Source: Macrothele yani (lineage: Eukaryota; Arthropoda; Arachnida; Araneae; Macrothelidae). Taken from it: a DNA stretch of 64,000 nucleotides. The notes beneath the pieces are model-generated. The model had not been told where the DNA came from and searched no databases. It was given only the letters and a program-made list of their open reading frames with translations. The position numbers and the translations under genes were made by a program. Shown piece by piece: positions 1 to 9,779 of the stretch. Numbering within the stretch: position 1 is the stretch's first letter; every line of letters starts with the position of its first letter. The stretch lies in assembly GCA_039090855.1 (NCBI GenBank), contig CM077006.1, forward strand, positions 50,105,336-50,169,335. The letters run 5' to 3'.

Positions 1-627
1 TTTATATTCAAGAAATGCGAATATGGATCAATGGTGAATGCAGCAACTATGGTTTTTATTTATTACCAAGAAAAAAAAAGGAGCCTGAAAGCTGTAAAGC
101 TGAAACGGATATTTCTCCCCCTCCCGAAAACATTCCGATTAAGTTCAAACAGCAGGAGCACGCGTCCACGCACACTCAACCTCTGGAATGTCCTGATGGA
201 ACGGCTTCTTTTCATTTGGCACATCGCCATAAATCACCACCTGCAGCTCACAGAAGTGTCTTCCTCCTTCACCCTAACTATAGGAGAAAACGTAAAAAAA
301 AAAAAAAATGCTGCCCAATTTTCGACAAAATGACCAAATTTACGTCATAACGTTGCAATTTACTAAAATACGTTTATCTGCTGAATTTCGCCTAAATCCA
401 TTGAAAACTTTTTAATTATAGATTTTTTTTATTAAAACAGTAACTCAGACATCTGAATAAAAATGTATGTTTGTAATTAAAATAGAGTCCATATCATCAC
501 AGAAACAAAATTTAAGGATCACTCTGTTTAAATAAACCATGGCATCTAAAAAAAAATAATTTGCTTGCTTTTCCCGTAATTTATAATTGCCGTTTCTTTT
601 TTTTTGAATCCGATTTTGCAACGGATT

Positions 628-658
<31 letters not shown>

Positions 659-1791
659 TGCTAAAGTTTCAAACGGAATTCGGCGAAATTTGCACTAGAA
701 CTATATTGTGATGTATTTTAACCACTGTAAAAATTTTACTGTGTTATTTTCAAAATTCCGGAAAATGGATTTCTGAAAAATATCTCTTAGTCCTTTTGAG
801 CCATGGGAAGTGATAAACAGGTGTTTGCTTTCTTCCCAACCAAGGGCTTCGGATCAGCGCTCCCAGCTGTCAATCAACCGTTGCTTTGGTAACACACTTT
901 CTGCTCAAGGCTCACTGTCTAAAGAGGCACACATAATAAAAATTTCCAATGCTAACTTTTTAAGTTTTAAACCGATTCAAATGGAATTTTGGGAGTGAGC
1001 TTCTGTAATCCAATTATAGTAAATGTAAAAATTTCAGTCACTTTTGTGAAAATTCGCAAAGATAGTTTTCTTATTTTTTATCATAAGTAGCCGAAGTCTC
1101 TTGAGGGGTGGGCCGGAAGCAAGCGTCTTAATGCAATAAACAAGGAGCAGATGAATGTGTTGTTCAGGCATACTCTTCACTGGTGGATGCCAGCTGACTT
1201 GGTAAACACGCGACCCCCCTTGCAAATGCTAAATGTCTCTTCTTTCCCCTTCTGTTGTTCTCAGTAGTTGTCGGACGGACATCAAGCTCAGGGCTAGAGA
1301 ATGCATCAAGCTCCCCTTCCCTAACAGACCTGCTAGTAATCATCCAATTTTATTGCACTGGAAGTAGTGCTCCCCCCCCCCCCCCCAGCCAAATTAGGAT
1401 TTGGGCACATCCGAAACACCACTGTAGCCGGCGGTTTCTTTGAGAACAGAGGAGAGGAACTTAAAAAAATTAAGGGGTAACAGTCAGTAACACGATTTCC
1501 TAAAAGGGCATTTTTTTTAAGCACTAATTTCAAATTTCAAGGCTTTTTCAAGACAGCATTTAAAAAAATACCGTTTTTCCAGGATATTCCAGGCCTTGAA
1601 AACGTAATCATGATTTTCCAGGACTTTCCAGGTTTTCAAGCACGCGTGCGCACCCTGTACCTATTTCCAGTCATCCATGGCCCAGTGGCGATATCCCTTC
1701 GCCCCAGTGCAGCCTCATAGCTCAGAAATATGTTATAAGTTATGGTAGCCAACACTATTGATGTGGGTGTCATCCGCCATAACTTGTACTC
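1..1791. other. Non-coding, decayed repeats, no gene
   Basis: No exon or confident transposase was found here. The stretch holds poly(A) and poly(T) runs (about 297-308 and 631-653), a run of 15 C (1372-1386), and at 1555-1660 a decayed block rich in the word TTCCAGG that recurs near 15410-15540. Several short ORFs exist, but their translations are low-complexity or unrecognisable. By position it should be part of the NUP188 intron that follows the exon at 3091-3210. Confidence 0.6.
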
Positions 1792-2467
1792 TAAGCCAAC
1801 CTAAGAGTATACCACTGTGAAAGGTACAGAACAGCTACAGTAGATTCCTGTTCATTGGAGCAGCCATTTATTTGGATTTGGGACATTTCTTGAGGAACAT
1901 CCCAAATTAGCTCTTTGGGATAAAGCTTCACATAATTGGGGTAGCCGCTTAATTGGGACAAAGTGTTTTGGCCTGACGCATCCCAATTAACTGGAATCTA
2001 CTGTACTGAGCGAAAAGCAGCATAACTATTGTTCAAAATCTGTTTTTGTTTGCTCAGACATTTATTGGGCAAAATTTCCATTCAAGATAACTTTTTAAAA
2101 TGGCAGAGCTTTTAGAAATAGATTTGATATGAGAAGTTACTCAGTCAAGAGTGACTGTCCACCTGAGAAATGTATGTAACTTGGGAAGGGAAAAGAAAAG
2201 GAGACTTCTCCTAACATTCACAACACAAAGATAATTAATTTACAATTGGGGAAATGCGAGGGGGTGTACTTAGGCAGTTGGGATTGGGTGTGGGGTGGAC
2301 AGATAGAGAGAGAAGAAAGTGATCAATGGTTAGGCCATAATGCCAGAAATGGGGAGGGGGTCAGTTTGGGAATGTGACACAAATTGATATTGTTCTTGTG
2401 TTCCCCTGGAGACACTGTGATCAGGTTATCCTACCTTCAACAGTAGTACACTCTTAGGTTAACCTGA
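1792..2467. repeat. Diverged inverted repeat pair
   Basis: The segment at 1792-1825 is an imperfect inverted copy of 2431-2467; both contain the word AACCTAAGAGT or its complement. They may be the ends of a decayed element that also holds the small MITE at 1838-2003. No coding sequence was recognised between the arms. Confidence 0.45.
1838..2003. mobile_element. Tigger/pogo-type MITE (166 bp)
   Basis: The ends are inverted repeats: the left begins CAGTAGATTCCTGTTCATTG and the right, reversed, begins CAGTAGATTCCAGTTAATTG. A TA dinucleotide flanks each end (1836-1837 and 2004-2005), the target duplication expected for Tc1/mariner/pogo elements. The interior is non-coding and contains repeated AATTGGG/CCCAATT words. 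It is a non-autonomous element; no source transposase with these exact ends is present in the window. Confidence 0.8.
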
Positions 2468-3090
2468 AGTATAGTCAAGCCATCATACATCAAATGGTCT
2501 TTGCACAAACCATCATAATACATCGCCATTGAATGCAGATATTATCCTTTCCACTGTGACCCTCTCTTGAGATACAGGAGAAGTAACACTCCCCTCAATC
2601 AATGGCCCATCTACAACCACCATATCTTTCACAGTGGTTGCTGGTTTTGATGCTGTTCTCATATACACATCTGATGGCTGTACACAGAAATCCAAGACAC
2701 TCTGCAGTCACAGAGATGAAGCACCTTATCTCTCTCACACCAATTATCCCTCCAAGGCTGAACTCAGTCAAGTAGCTGTGTTTACCCATTATCACATGCA
2801 CAAGAAGCAATATAATAGGTATGCATTTAGCCTATTTATAGTGTACAAGAGCTTTTGGTTGGTTGTATTATTGTGGTGGGGTAGGATACGTTTATGGGTG
2901 GAGTGTGGCGTGTAAAATAAAGTGTGCTTTCAGTGTACAATATTGAAACAAAATCACCTATAAAGTAGAAGTGCCAATAACTTGAGAGTGGTAACTAATA
3001 GCTCTGGAAAAATAATGTGGCATATATCTCAACATTAACATTTGGTGTTGATTAATGCAATACACCAGAAAAGAACAAAAATATTTGTAC
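2468..3090. other. Intron sequence, nothing recognised
   Basis: Short open frames exist on both strands (for example minus 2513-2695), but none matches a family I know, and none continues the NUP188 reading frame from the exon at 3091-3210. No end repeats or tRNA-like boxes were seen. Confidence 0.5.
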
Positions 3091-3210
3091 CTATCATGTT
3101 TCAATAATGCCTGCTGCACAACTTCCTCACCAGTACAGATAATTTTTAACAGCGTCTGACCGGCTTCAAATTGCAAAAGGCTGAAAATGCACAACTCTTG
3201 GGCTTTTCTC
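3091..3210 (-). CDS. NUP188 exon (model exon 8, 120 nt)
   Basis: Internal exon of nucleoporin NUP188, a large alpha-helical scaffold protein of the nuclear-pore inner ring. It completes a glutamine codon begun in the exon at 9298-9361 and then reads RKAQELCIFSLLQFEAGQTL, continuing LLKIICTGEEVVQQALLKHD. Remembered vertebrate NUP188 has FLCICSLAYTEAGQTVINI at the same place. The acceptor is TGTCATAG. The donor is GTACAA, which is weak, and the exon ends after two bases of a codon. The next exon, expected to read like vertebrate LLIKTVKLAFSVTNN, was not found between 1 and 3090 and is probably outside the window. Confidence 0.92.
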
Positions 3211-3419
3211 CTATGACAATAAAACAGAAAACATTTTTTCAACAAACACAAAAGAAAAATATGAGTTTTCCAACAAAGACAAAATTATTTTGGCATGATA
3301 ATTAATCAACAGTACATTATAAATGAGCAGATTCTACTACATTTGATTCATAAACCTATTTCTTTCAGAATAGACACAAACATGAAATGTCATCTTTGTT
3401 ATGTGGTTTCCTAGATTAT
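3211..3419. other. Intron sequence, nothing recognised
   Basis: AT-rich intron sequence between the NUP188 exon and the Penelope-like palindrome. No feature could be supported. Confidence 0.5.
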
Positions 3420-3567
3420 TACATTCAAACTAGTTAAGTTTTTTATGGGATTTATCTAGGTAAATTCTTAAAATTTCTGCAAAGTTTCGAAGAGAACTCC
3501 TCTCCTTTGTCAGACAGTCTTTCGTTCAATCTCTGTCACGGTCTTCGGTTACGGTTAACCTTGACGG

Positions 3568-3904
3568 TTACAGTGAAAATCCCTTACAGTCATTAATGAT
3601 GAAGTTCTGGTATTTTCCAATTTCAAGTCCATCTTTTAATTTTCGCTTCAGGAAGTTGGATTGATGTCCAATGACAGTCAAAGAGTCCCAATCCATGAGG
3701 TGTCCTGTTTCTCTAACGTGTCTGTCTAATCCTGTCTTGTTTGAACAATTTTTTATTGCTGCCTTGTGCTCCACGATGCGAGTTTTCAGCCTACAACCTG
3801 TTTGTCCTATGTAGTGTTTTCCACTGCTGCAGGTTACTTTATAAATGACTCCTTGCATTTTTAACAAGTTTTCTTCTTTTTGAATCAAGCTAGGGCAAAA
3901 AATG
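3568..3904 (-). pseudogene. Penelope-like GIY-YIG endonuclease remnant
   Basis: The minus-strand frame contains GVIYKVTCSSGKHYIGQTG, then RLKTRIVEHKAAIKN and HVRETGHLMDWD. This is the GIY-YIG endonuclease pattern of Penelope-like retroelements: GVIY for the GIY half, YIGQT for the YIG half, and the conserved R-EH helix. In the family this domain nicks DNA and lies after the reverse transcriptase. Only the endonuclease end is present; the reverse transcriptase is missing, so the copy cannot move by itself. The first codons of the open frame (MNLN) come from the junction with the inserted element. Confidence 0.85.
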
Positions 3905-3912
3905 TTAAGGTT

Positions 3913-4889
3913 CATGAAAGAAATACGGGATTACGCCATATAATACAAATTTTGAAGATGACAATCCAATTTCTGGCGTAAATGTGACAAGGATGATAAG
4001 TCAGATAATATCCAATTAATTAAATTGATCGGAAACTTGAAACTTGGTCGTTCTGGGTGGTGTAGTGGTTAGCATACCCAGGCGTTTTCTGGGAGACACG
4101 GGTTCGAGTCCCGCTCCAGGACGATGAAAAAAAAAAAATTTCAAGTTTTCGGATATTATCTGACTTACCATCCTTGTCACATTTACGCCAAAAATCGGAT
4201 TGTCATCTTCAAAATTTGCATTATATGGCGCAATCCTGTATTTCTTTCATGATTTATCTGCTTCTCCGGGCAAACAAGAAGTAAGATTCTTAACCTCCAG
4301 ATTCGCTAAACATGAATGCCGGTTGCTTCGACTAGCGAATCCTGTGATAGTTAAATTCAAATTGATCGGAAACTTGAAACTTGGTCGTTCTGGGTGGTGT
4401 AGTGGTTAGCGTACCTGGGCGTTTTCTGGGAGACGCAGGTTTGAGTCCCACTCCAGGACGATGAAAATTTTCAAGTTTTCGGATATTATCTGACTTACCA
4501 TCCTTGTCACATTTACGCCAAAAATCGGATTGTCATCTTCAAAATTTGTATTATATGGCGTAATCCTGTATTTCTTTCATGATTTATCTGCTTCTCCGGG
4601 CAAACAAGGAGTAAGATTCTTAACCTCCAGATTCGCTAAACATGAATGCCGGTTGCTTCGACTAGTGAATCCTGTGATGGTTAAATTCAAATTGATCGGA
4701 AACTTGAAACTTGGTCGTTCTGGGTGGTGAAGTGGTTAGCCTACCCAGGCATTTTCTGGGAGACGCGGGTTCGAGTCCCGCTCCAGGACGATGAAAAAAA
4801 AAAAAACAATTTCAAGTTTTCAGATATTATCTGACTTACCATCCTTGTCACATTTACGCCAAATATCGGACTGTCATCTTCAAAATTTT
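3913..4889. mobile_element. tRNA-headed inverted-repeat element, internally tandem
   Basis: The insertion is flanked by an exact 8 bp duplication TTAAGGTT (3905-3912 and 4890-4897) and interrupts the Penelope-like left arm. Its ends are inverted: AAATTTTGAAGATGACA near 3947 and, reversed, near 4885, followed by GTAAATGTGACAAGG and AGTCAGATAATATC. The interior has three tandem units of about 330-337 bp, each with a tRNA-like block. No protein is encoded. An 8 bp target duplication with inverted ends suggests a non-autonomous DNA transposon (hAT-like size) rather than a classical SINE. A relative lies at 61480-62525. Confidence 0.7.
4051..4788 (+). repeat. Three tandem tRNA-like blocks (4051-4121, 4388-4458, 4718-4788)
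   Basis: Each 71 nt block folds on paper as a tRNA. There is a 7 bp acceptor (TTCTGGG with TCCAGGA, including G-T pairs), an A-box-like TGGTGTAGTGGTTAGC, a 5 bp anticodon stem (CCCAG/CTGGG in the first and third blocks, imperfect in the second), and a T arm GCGGG-TTCGAGT-CCCGC that matches the polymerase III B box. Loop position 33 is C instead of U, and the anticodon differs between copies, so these are unlikely to be working tRNAs. They look like tRNA-derived modules of a repeat. Confidence 0.75.
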
Positions 4890-5433
4890 TTAAGGTTGTT
4901 GTCTAAACTGGAGGCTAATCTAATATCATATTTACTGCTTATTCTCTTTAAAGATTCAAACAAACCTTTTTGATACGTAATTTTTCTTGTGTACCTGAAC
5001 TCCTGCTTGCTTGTATTTTTTTGTTTATCTTGTTTGAGTAATTTATCTATTTCCTTTTTGGGTAGTTATTTTCTGTTAGCATTACTTTCAGATCATCCAA
5101 GTGGGCTTTTTTCATATCTATATCTTCTGAGGAGACTAGAAAAATTAATAATTTGGTCTCCTTAAAAGATGTGAAAAAGCCAACATGGATGATCTGGAAG
5201 TAATGCTAACAGAAAATAACTACCCAAAAAAGGAAATAGATAAATTACTCAAACAAGATAAACAAAAAAAAAACAAGCAAACAGAAGTTCAGGTTCCACA
5301 AGAAAAATTATGTATCAAAAAGGTTTGTTTGAATCTTTAAAGAGAATAAGCAGAAAATATGATATCAGATTAGCTCCCAGTTTAGACAATAAACTTAAAT
5401 TTTTTGCCCTAACTTGATTCAAAAAGAAGAAAA

Positions 5434-5770
5434 CTTGTTAAAAATGCAAGGAGTCATTTATAAAGTAACCTGCAGCTGAGAAAATACTACATAGGAGAAA
5501 CAGGTCGTAGGCTGGAAACTAGCATCGCGGAGCACAAGGCAGCAACAAAAAATTGTTCAAACAAGACAGGATTAGACAGACACATTAGAAAAATAGGACA
5601 CTGCATGGACTGGGATTCTTTGACTGTCATTGGACATCAATCCAACTTCCTGAAGCAAAAATTGAAAGAGGGACTTGAAATTGGAAAACACCAGAACATC
5701 ATCATTAATGACTGTAAGGAATTTTCACTGCCTAACATCTGGCAAGACATTTTGCAGGATTGCCATAACC
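5434..5770 (+). pseudogene. Penelope-like GIY-YIG remnant, right arm
   Basis: This is the plus-strand counterpart of 3568-3904. It begins MQGVIYKVTCS and then hits a stop (TGA) and a frameshift before the YIG half. Further on, the pieces EHKAATKNCSNKTGLDRHI and HCMDWDSLTVIGHQSNFL remain readable. It differs from the left arm by many substitutions and small indels, so the two arms have been separate for some time or came from different insertions. Confidence 0.8.
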
Positions 5771-6228
5771 ATTAAGGTTAACCATAACCAAAGACCGTGA
5801 CGGAGATTGAACGAAAGACTGTCTGATAAAGGAGGGAGTTGTCTCCGAAAATTTGCAGAAATTTTAAGAATTTGCCTAGATAAATCCCATAAAAAAGTTA
5901 ACCAGTTTGAATGACATATCAGTTAATTTTATGTATTGAAAGGGGAGGGTATCCCCCATATAGCATAAAGTTAAGGATTACAGAAAATCAAAGTTTACAT
6001 CCACATTCATTCCTAGCCTACATTAACCTTGGAAAAAATATATCAAGCAAAGGATACACTGATGAAGAAATTAGTCAGCACATAAAACTTGGTTGGAGAG
6101 CATTTGGAAGAAACAGTAATATTTTCAAGAGCAGTTTACTACTGTGACTTAAAAGAAAAGTGTTTAATCAACACATGCTTCCAGTTGTTATGCATGAAAC
6201 AGAGACATGAGCCTTAACTAAAAAAATA

Positions 6229-7440
6229 CTGTATTTCCCGGCGTTGTGGACATTATTTTTTCTGAAATAAGTCTCAAAAATTTACAGTGCATCCTGGAGA
6301 CGAAAGGTTACATTTTTCGTAGGCCTATGCTAACCCCAGAGGAAGGTTATCTATGTTAAAATGTTTATCGGTAAACCTTAATAATAACAAGATTGCCTTC
6401 GTTGTGATATGCCATGGGAAGACTAATGGGTTTTTTTTCTTCACATCACTTTTGCTGGGATGTATTTATGATAAACCACATGGTCTATGCTACAAGACTT
6501 ACACACATATATGGAGTTTTAGAGCAAAAGAGCAGCTCTAATGGGTTTTTGCCAAAACCTGTAAACAATCTTATCTCGCCCATTTGAAAAGCTTTTTCCA
6601 CAGTAGTAGTTGAAAAACAAGTGGTATCACCCCTTGCTGGCAAACCACTTAAACAGAAACAATTACTTTTCGCACTGAACAAAAAAGCAAGGCATCAATT
6701 AGCTGTTGTTACAATATTACTGTAGTAAGATTTATTCTTTTCTCTTTGTTTCTCTCTGAGTTCCTGCTTCATTCCTTTCATGATGTCATCTTTGACTCAT
6801 GTGACTCAAGTGAGGTGTTGCTGACCCGTCATGGTTAAGACCAAAAGCATTGGTCTTAATCAGTTCAAACCTGTACCTGTTCATGCTGGGAGTGATCTAC
6901 AGCTTCAGAAGACTTTGACTTAAAATATTATCTGGAAGCAAGAAGGGATCCTACACCATCGGCTACAAGACACAAGTAATTGAATATGCCAAACAGCATG
7001 GCAACAGGGCTGCAGAAAGGCATTTTGGACCACCACCAACTGAGAAAATGATCCGCTACTGGAGGAAGCAAGAGGACCTGTTGAAGCCTGCATCAAGAAG
7101 TAAACATAACCTGCATCAGTCTACACATAAGTTGCCAAAATTGAAGGAAGGCATGAAGGATTGGATAGTTGGGGAGAGATATTGGGGTCATGCAGTATCA
7201 ATGAAAACTATTAGACGACCCTGATCATGACAATGATGCCAGTGATATGGATAATAACAACGAATTTTCTGGATTTGAGGATATGGATGACTAAAACGTT
7301 TTTCTTTATATGTAGAGGTAAAATTTGTACTGCTTTTAATCTTTATAAAAGTGCTGAGACCTTATTTTTATATTTATTCTTTTTTCTCAAAATTCTGCAT
7401 TTTAAAATTGGGATGTGTCCCTGATGCAGGAAAAAATAGG
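6229..7440 (+). mobile_element. Tigger/pogo deletion derivative
   Basis: The left end reads CTGTATTTCCCGGCG and the right end, reversed, CCTATTTTTTCCTGCATCAG; they are related by a diverged terminal inverted repeat and flanked by TA. Inside are only the N-terminal DNA-binding part (about 6950-7225) and the acidic C-terminal tail (about 7226-7291) of a pogo-type transposase. The catalytic core is deleted. Confidence 0.7.
6950..7291 (+). pseudogene. pogo/Tigger transposase, core deleted
   Basis: The readable frame contains YKTQVIEYAKQHGNRAAERH, then FGPPPTEKMIRYWRKQEDLL and WIVGERYWGHAVSMKTIR. These match the two helix-turn-helix units of pogo/Tigger transposases. The frame then jumps straight to an acidic tail (DPDHDNDASDMDNNNEF, FEDMDD, stop). 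The DDE catalytic region expected between them is absent, so the product could at most bind transposon ends. It lies in a NUP188 intron and shows no independent promoter. Confidence 0.75.
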
Positions 7441-7785
7441 TACAGAGGCTACAAACAACTGAAAGAATCCTGGAAAGATGCATTCTTTGTGTAGACAAGA
7501 AAGATAAGGGAAACTCATGGATCAAGAAAATGACAAGAGTGGAAGACATCATGACCAAAGTAAAATCTCTGAAATGACAATGTAGTGGATATATTGCTCG
7601 ACCACTGTTAGACAACTGAAATATTGAACGAGATACCAAGGGACAGAAAAAGATCAAGAAGACCACACGGCAGATGGGTTGGTGAAATTCGAAAGCTTAC
7701 TGAAGTAGACATGGAGGAGAGTGACTCAAGACAAAGAGCTGTGGAAGAAACTTGGGGAGACCATCACCTAGCAATAGGTTTATAA
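7441..7785 (+). pseudogene. RTE-like LINE ORF, C-terminal fragment
   Basis: Decayed plus-strand remnant of the extreme C-terminus of an endonuclease/reverse-transcriptase protein. Readable pieces in alternating frames include TERILRCILCVDKKDKGN, TRVEDIMTKVKSLK, SGYIARPLLDN and GRWVGEIRKLTEVDMEESD. They match the family pattern of a GHIAR-like motif, then a GRP-x-RW-like motif, then a W-LGE-like end. Several stops and frameshifts are present. It belongs to a different subfamily from the LINE at 22976-26005, whose end reads SLIRQQ. Confidence 0.6.
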
Positions 7786-7799
7786 TAGTTGACAACAAT

Positions 7800-9090
7800 G
7801 ATAATATACATGTGAAAATCGTGAAAATCTTCCAAAAACGTGGTGACAATGTAAATAGACAAAATTATTGCTCTTTCCACGTTTTTCTTTAATTGACACA
7901 CAGCAACCGAAAAATTGCATTTCAACACTGCTGAAATCAAACCCCAGATCTCTCGATAACCAGCCAAGTGCGTTCGCCTGATGCTGCGGTGCTAACAATC
8001 CACAGCACTATGTGAATTTATCTATCAGCATCTGGCTTCACAAATCCATAGGGATGGGCTCAGCAACTGAGATGTCTCAATCTGGTGGGGCTTAATGGCA
8101 CAAGCTATTTAATTATAGCTAATAAATCCAAAGGGCGAGAGAAATGGTGAAAATCTTCCAAATACATGGAGACAATGTAAACAGACAAAGTCATCGCTCT
8201 TTTCCATGTTTTCTTTTAATTAACACACACCAACTAAAAAATTGTATTTCAACACTGCTGGGATCAAACCCCAGATCTCTGGATAACTAGCAGAGGGTGT
8301 TCGCCATACACTACATGTTAATTAAAGAAAAACATTGCTGTGTGTTAATAAAAGAAAAACATGGAAGGAGCGATGACTTTGTATTTACATTGTCTCCACA
8401 TATTTGGAAGATTTTCACCATTTCTCTCGCCCTTTGAATCTATTATAGCTATACATAATAACAATATCCGTTTTATTGGCACAAAACAGTAAACAACTGG
8501 TTGCAAGCTTTCAGCACCTATGGGTGCCTTCTTCATTTATATTTATCGGTGCCTCTCAATAAATATTTGATTCTTCAAATTATCACCTGTTTCAGCACGT
8601 GCCGTGATGTCTCATTTATATACAGTTCACATGCATATTTAAATTTCTTCTGCTCATTCATTTAGGTTCCTAGCGTTGTGCTTAAACCACATCTAAGCCT
8701 GAAGAAGGTACCCATAGGTGCTGATTGCTTGCAACCAGTTGTTTACCGTTTTATGCCAATAAAACGGATATTGTTATTATTTACTCAGTGTTTGGCATAC
8801 CACTACTCACTTTTACCTAGTTTATTAGCTATAATTAAACAGCTTGTGCCGTTAAGCCCCACGAAACAGAGACGTCTCAGTAGCTGATCCCATCCCTACG
8901 GATTTGTGAAGTCAGATGCTGACAGATAAACACACATAGTGCCGTGGATTGTTGGTACCATAGCGTAAGGCGAATGCATTCAGATAGTTATCATGAGATC
9001 TGGGATTCGATCCCAGTGGTGTTGAAATACGATTTTTCGGTTGCTGTGTGTTAATTAAAGAAAAACATAGAAAGAGTGATGATTTTGTCT
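7800..9090. mobile_element. tRNA-like inverted-repeat elements, three diverged copies
   Basis: Three related blocks are present: about 7810-8130 and 8140-8300 in one orientation, and about 8820-9090 inverted. Each carries a polymerase III B-box-like core (GGTTTGATCCC or ATTCGATCCC) followed by GTTGAAATAC and words such as TTAATTAAAGAAAAACAT. A reversed flank at 8330-8450 pairs with 7810-7880. No protein is encoded. The block is split at about 8459-8790 by a second inverted pair. The tRNA-like head within inverted ends resembles the arrangement at 3913-4889, though the sequence family differs. Confidence 0.6.
8459..8790. mobile_element. Inverted Penelope-type ends with hammerhead-like core
   Basis: Two arms of about 80 bp (8459-8540 minus, 8695-8785 plus) are inverted copies. 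Each contains GAAG, a stem GCACC-CATA-GGTGC, then TGAAAGC (or TGATTGC), and a trailing AATAAAACGGATATTGTT. The plus arm keeps the hammerhead core CTGAAGA and the minus arm keeps the GAAA core. Such motifs are known in the terminal repeats of Penelope-like elements. No GIY-YIG or reverse transcriptase was found between the arms. Confidence 0.45.
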
Positions 9091-9297
9091 ATTTATATTT
9101 ATATTATTTATATATTACATGTGCATTGTGCATGCATGGTAGCGAGCATGCATGTGCAGGACTTATAATAAACAAAATGTATTTCACTCATTGAATTTTT
9201 AAATAGGTTTCTATAACAAGACATAACTCAGAAAGGATAACACTAGAAAACGATAAAGGCCCTAGAACAACGAAAACAAATAAAAGTATGTACATAC

Positions 9298-9361
9298 TGA
9301 ACATCTGGTACTCCATTTGCCATCAGGAATAAACTGTGCAACAAACTTAAACATGCATGTC
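9298..9361 (-). CDS. NUP188 exon (model exon 7, 64 nt)
   Basis: Very short internal exon. It completes the glycine codon begun in exon 11864-11981 and reads HACLSLLHSLFLMANGVPDV, ending after two bases of the next codon (CA, completed by G in exon 3091-3210). Remembered vertebrate NUP188 has CLILELIHAILNLC here, so similarity is modest and the exon is supported mainly by frame and position. The acceptor is TTTTTTTCAG and the donor is GTATGT. A 64 nt exon would be missed by most ORF-based methods. Confidence 0.85.
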
Positions 9362-9779
9362 CTGAAAAAAAAGACAAGAGTTAATATGTTACAATTTTAC
9401 AATAATGTAAATTGAATAAGCATATACAAACACATATGAGCCTGAAAGAAAATGCAATCACAATTACATAGAGGTGAAAATTCATGTGTAATAATTACAT
9501 ATCAGCAAAAACTCAACCTGTAGCTTTTTAAAAGTACTGTGTGCATGCAAAAATGAATAAAAGGAAAATTCTCTACATACACGAAAGTATTCTGACATAA
9601 CCACACATGCAAATAAATGTGCATCTGCAGAACCAAATGTGCATGTGCTGGATGTGTTGGGTGCTGTATATAAAGCATTGCTACATTTTCCAGACCAACT
9701 GAAAGAAACTAGGATGCACAGAGCCAAACTGGTGGACTTTGAAAGGACACAGTGGGTAGATGACACCTTAATAAGCAAT
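9362..9779. other. Intron sequence, nothing recognised
   Basis: Overlapping short frames on both strands (minus 9482-9778, plus 9639-9956) have no recognisable domain. The right end may belong to the decayed Tc1 relic that follows. Confidence 0.4.

Larger units (their letters stand above)
3420..5910. mobile_element. Head-to-head Penelope-like element palindrome
   Basis: Two copies of the 3' part of one Penelope-like retroelement face each other. The left arm (3420-3904 plus 4898-5130) is the diverged reverse complement of the right arm (about 5163-5910). The centre near 5131-5163 is itself palindromic (GGAGAC and GTCTCC). Each arm carries a GIY-YIG endonuclease remnant and the same trailing sequence. 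The left arm is split by a 977 bp insertion with a duplicated TTAAGGTT. Inverted partial copies are a known arrangement for Penelope-like elements. Confidence 0.8.

Noticed and set aside
15..350. Overlapping plus-strand ORFs at the window start
   Set aside because: Lysine- and proline-rich low-complexity translations in two frames, no homology recognised, no splice context.
3480..3540. Active hammerhead ribozyme in the 3420-5910 Penelope palindrome
   Set aside because: Both arms carry CTGA-stem-CGAAA-like words (CTGACAA, CTGATAA), but the essential G of CTGANGA is A in both arms, so I would not call a ribozyme here.
4051..4788. Functional tRNA gene cluster
   Set aside because: Position 33 is C, anticodons differ and the blocks belong to a transposon-like tandem unit. 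I treat them as tRNA-derived modules.
3420..4860. CRISPR-like array
   Set aside because: Repeat units are ~330 bp with internal tRNA-like structure and no short regularly spaced direct repeats; the genome is eukaryotic.
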